A stretch of 9,544 nucleotides of DNA from Clostridia bacterium. Lineage in GTDB: Bacteria > Bacillota > Clostridia > SK-Y3 > JACMMQ01. Shown here piece by piece: positions 7,829 through 9,544 of this stretch (the stretch's first letter is position 1; every line of letters begins with the position of its first letter). The notes under the pieces are model-generated. The model worked only from the letters and a program-made list of their open reading frames with translations. It was not told the DNA's origin and searched no databases. The stretch spans positions 1-9,544 of the forward strand of contig JACMMQ010000196.1 in assembly GCA_014378955.1 (NCBI GenBank), read 5' to 3'. The translations under genes were made by a program, and so were the position numbers.

Positions 7829-7833
7829 ATTTT

Positions 7834-9216
7834 ATGAAATTATGGGGCGGACGATTTGACAAGGCAACAGACAGCTTGGTGGATGACTTCAATTCCTCCA
7901 TTCGCTTTGATTTTCGCATGTACCGTGAGGATATCAAGGGCAGTATGGCACATGCCGATATGCTCGGCAAATGTGGTGTCATTCCGATGGAAGATGCGAA
8001 ATTGATACAAGTCACCTTGCAAGAAATATTAGCAGATATTGAATTGGGCAAGGTAGAATTTGAAATTGATGCTGAAGACATTCACATGAACATTGAAAAG
8101 ATTTTAATCGATCGCATAGGGGACGTGGGAAAGCGCTTACACACAGGCAGAAGTCGCAATGACCAAGTGACTTTGGACATTCGGCTGTATTTGATGGGCG
8201 AAATTGATACCGTTAAGGGCATGCTCAAGGAATTATTAGCCACACTGACCACCTTGAGCGAACAGCACACCGACACGATCATGCCCGGCTATACCCATTT
8301 GCAAAAGGCACAGCCCATTACCCTTGCACATCATTTCATGGCATATTTTGAAATGTTTTACCGTGACATAGACCGCTTGAGCGATTGCAAAAAGCGTATG
8401 AATGTCCTACCGCTTGGCTCTGGTGCATTGGCTGGCACGACCTATCCGCTTGACCGCCAAATGGTTGCCGATGCGTTGGGCTTTGACGCCATTACCCAAA
8501 ATAGCTTGGACGGCGTAAGTGACCGTGATTTCGTGCTAGAATTGGCGTCTTGCTTATCGCTTGTGATGATGCATTTGAGCCGATTTTGCGAGGAATTGAT
8601 CGTTTGGTCAAGCCATGAATTTTCATTCGTTGAAATGGACGATGCGTACAGCACAGGCTCAAGCATCATGCCACAAAAGAAAAACCCTGATGTTGCCGAG
8701 CTAATCCGTGGCAAAACAGGGCGTGTGTATGGCAATTTGATGGCGTTACTCACCACCATGAAGTCGTTGCCGCTTGCGTATAACAAGGACATGCAAGAGG
8801 ACAAGGAAGCGATTTTCGATGCGGTGGACACGGTGAAGCTGTGCTTGCCTGTGTTTGTTAAAATGATAGAAACCATGAAGCCCAACGCACAAAAAATGTA
8901 CCAAGGGGCACAGGGCGGCTTCACCAATGCAACCGATGTTGCAGATTATTTGGTCAAGCAGGGGTTGCCATTCCGTGAAGCACATGAGGTAGTGGGCAAA
9001 ATGGTCAACTACTGCATCAGACAACAAAAGGCACTCGACCAGCTCACGATGGCAGAATACAAGCAATTCCACGAAATCTTTACAGATGCAATATACCAAG
9101 CCATTTCACTTGAGCAATGCGTAAACGACCGCAAATTGATCGGCGGCCCTGCCAAGCAAACCGTTTTAAACGCCATTGACAACGCAAAGGCACGTATCGC
9201 ATTGCTAACGAAATAA
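7834..9216 (+). CDS. argH: Argininosuccinate lyase
   Basis: Cleaves argininosuccinate to arginine and fumarate, the last step of arginine synthesis; a homotetramer of the fumarase/aspartase superfamily. It has 460 residues from [13 protein letters not shown], a typical family start and length. Visible motifs are [13 protein letters not shown] (103-115), the catalytic-histidine segment [10 protein letters not shown] (152-161; His155), and the superfamily signature [12 protein letters not shown] (275-286) on the flexible loop that carries the catalytic serine (Ser276 or Ser277). It shares a strand with argG and is probably co-transcribed across a 121-base gap holding repeat copy C. A TATAAT at 7807-7812 could add a weak internal promoter, but no good -35 was found. 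Repeat copy B begins 14 bases after the stop. The gene looks intact. Confidence 0.98.
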   Translation: MKLWGGRFDKATDSLVDDFNSSIRFDFRMYREDIKGSMAHADMLGKCGVIPMEDAKLIQVTLQEILADIELGKVEFEIDAEDIHMNIEKILIDRIGDVGKRLHTGRSRNDQVTLDIRLYLMGEIDTVKGMLKELLATLTTLSEQHTDTIMPGYTHLQKAQPITLAHHFMAYFEMFYRDIDRLSDCKKRMNVLPLGSGALAGTTYPLDRQMVADALGFDAITQNSLDGVSDRDFVLELASCLSLVMMHLSRFCEELIVWSSHEFSFVEMDDAYSTGSSIMPQKKNPDVAELIRGKTGRVYGNLMALLTTMKSLPLAYNKDMQEDKEAIFDAVDTVKLCLPVFVKMIETMKPNAQKMYQGAQGGFTNATDVADYLVKQGLPFREAHEVVGKMVNYCIRQQKALDQLTMAEYKQFHEIFTDAIYQAISLEQCVNDRKLIGGPAKQTVLNAIDNAKARIALLTK

Positions 9217-9230
9217 ATCTGCGGAACCGT

Positions 9231-9464
9231 GTGGGCGCTGCCCACGCCCGCCCCTTTTTGAAAAAAGGGGACAAAAACTTTAATTGGGATTTCTTAAATT
9301 ATTGCAAATAAACATTAAAGTTTTACTCAATTTTTTTCAAAAAATTGCGGGTTTCAAAAGGGCAGCGCCCTTTGGTGCTGTCCGCAGACGGCGAAATCCA
9401 AACACTCAAAGAGTATTTTTCTTTGTTACTTTCTTTTTACGATAGAAAAAGAAAGTAAGGTTTT
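9231..9464 (+). repeat. Composite hairpin repeat, copy B, downstream of argH
   Basis: About 234 bases. The left 52 bases differ from copy A at one position, and the right 91 bases at three. Hairpins retained are GTGGGC/GCCCAC (9231-9245), CCCCTTTTT/AAAAAGGGG (9251-9270), AATTTTTT/AAAAAATT (9329-9346), AAAGGGC/GCCCTTT with loop AGC (9357-9373), GCTGTC/GACGGC with loop CGCA (9377-9392) and the 13-bp stem TTACTTTCTTTTT/AAAAAGAAAGTAA with a 7-base loop (9426-9458). The inverted pair flanking the variable part is shorter than in copy A (9 bp, 9274-9282 with 9316-9324). The enclosed loop is 33 bases against 16, with unrelated sequence. It occupies most of the gap after argH and could help end or stabilise the argGH transcript. 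Confidence 0.9.
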
Positions 9465-9474
9465 CACCAATGCA

Positions 9475-9505
9475 AAAGGCTGGAAAACAATGTTTTCCAG
9501 CCTTT
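9475..9505. terminator. Strong hairpin, probable terminator between convergent genes
   Basis: Perfect 14-bp stem AAAGGCTGGAAAAC (9475-9488) with GTTTTCCAGCCTTT (9492-9505) and loop AAT. A short T-run follows on each strand (CCTTT on plus; CCTTTT on minus), so it could act in both directions. It would end argG-argH transcription and that of the minus-strand gene whose likely stop codon is 10 bases away. Confidence 0.8.
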
Positions 9506-9514
9506 CTATATGCC

Positions 9515-9544
9515 TTATTTAATTGGCACTTTTAAAATTTCATC
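9515..9544 (-). CDS. Possible C-terminal end of an unidentified minus-strand gene (partial)
   Basis: Read on the minus strand from the window edge, one frame gives DEILKVPIK followed by a TAA stop (9517-9515), then the hairpin terminator 10 bases on. That spacing is what the end of a real gene looks like. Nine codons are too few to name a family or to exclude chance, so the product is unknown. The gene, if real, would be convergent with argH. Confidence 0.35.
   Translation of the reverse strand, partial: DEILKVPIK

Noticed and set aside
3725..9464. CRISPR array
   Set aside because: The repeats are far apart, 73-234 bases long, differ in length, and have genes rather than regular spacers between them.

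Overview
This window looks like a chromosomal segment of a low-GC Gram-positive anaerobe, most likely of the class Clostridia. That inference rests on the strong AGGAG-type ribosome binding sites, a T-box riboswitch controlling an aminoacyl-tRNA synthetase, a CbiM-type cobalt/nickel ECF transporter subunit, and the ruvC-ruvA-ruvB order. No species can be named from the sequence alone.

Layout. Positions 1-6387 are read on the minus strand. In transcription order they hold ruvC, ruvA and ruvB (Holliday junction processing), then a consensus sigma-A promoter and an alanine T-box leader, then alaS, then cbiM, whose start lies 5 bases after the alaS stop. A 95-base divergent region (6388-6482) separates ruvC from argG. 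From 6501 the plus strand carries argG and argH, the last two steps of arginine synthesis. A candidate ArgR operator overlaps the -35 of a good promoter in front of argG. The right end holds an intergenic repeat, a strong hairpin terminator, and what may be the last few codons of another minus-strand gene leaving the window.

The genes themselves are ordinary, full-length and apparently intact. The unusual content is a dispersed intergenic repeat present three times in the same orientation. There are two near-complete copies of about 215-235 bases (3725-3939 and 9231-9464) and one internally deleted copy (7722-7794). Each full copy is a string of hairpins. Differences between copies fall in loops or preserve base pairing, including one compensatory pair change, which suggests that folding is what is maintained. 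One copy sits inside the alaS 5' leader, between the T-box terminator and the start codon. Another separates argG from argH.

How the parts work together: uncharged tRNA-Ala should release transcription of alaS and, with it, cbiM. Arginine through ArgR probably controls argG-argH. The ruv genes form a compact operon of their own that reads towards alaS with no terminator visible before the alaS promoter. Apart from the repeat family, no new multi-gene system is evident here.
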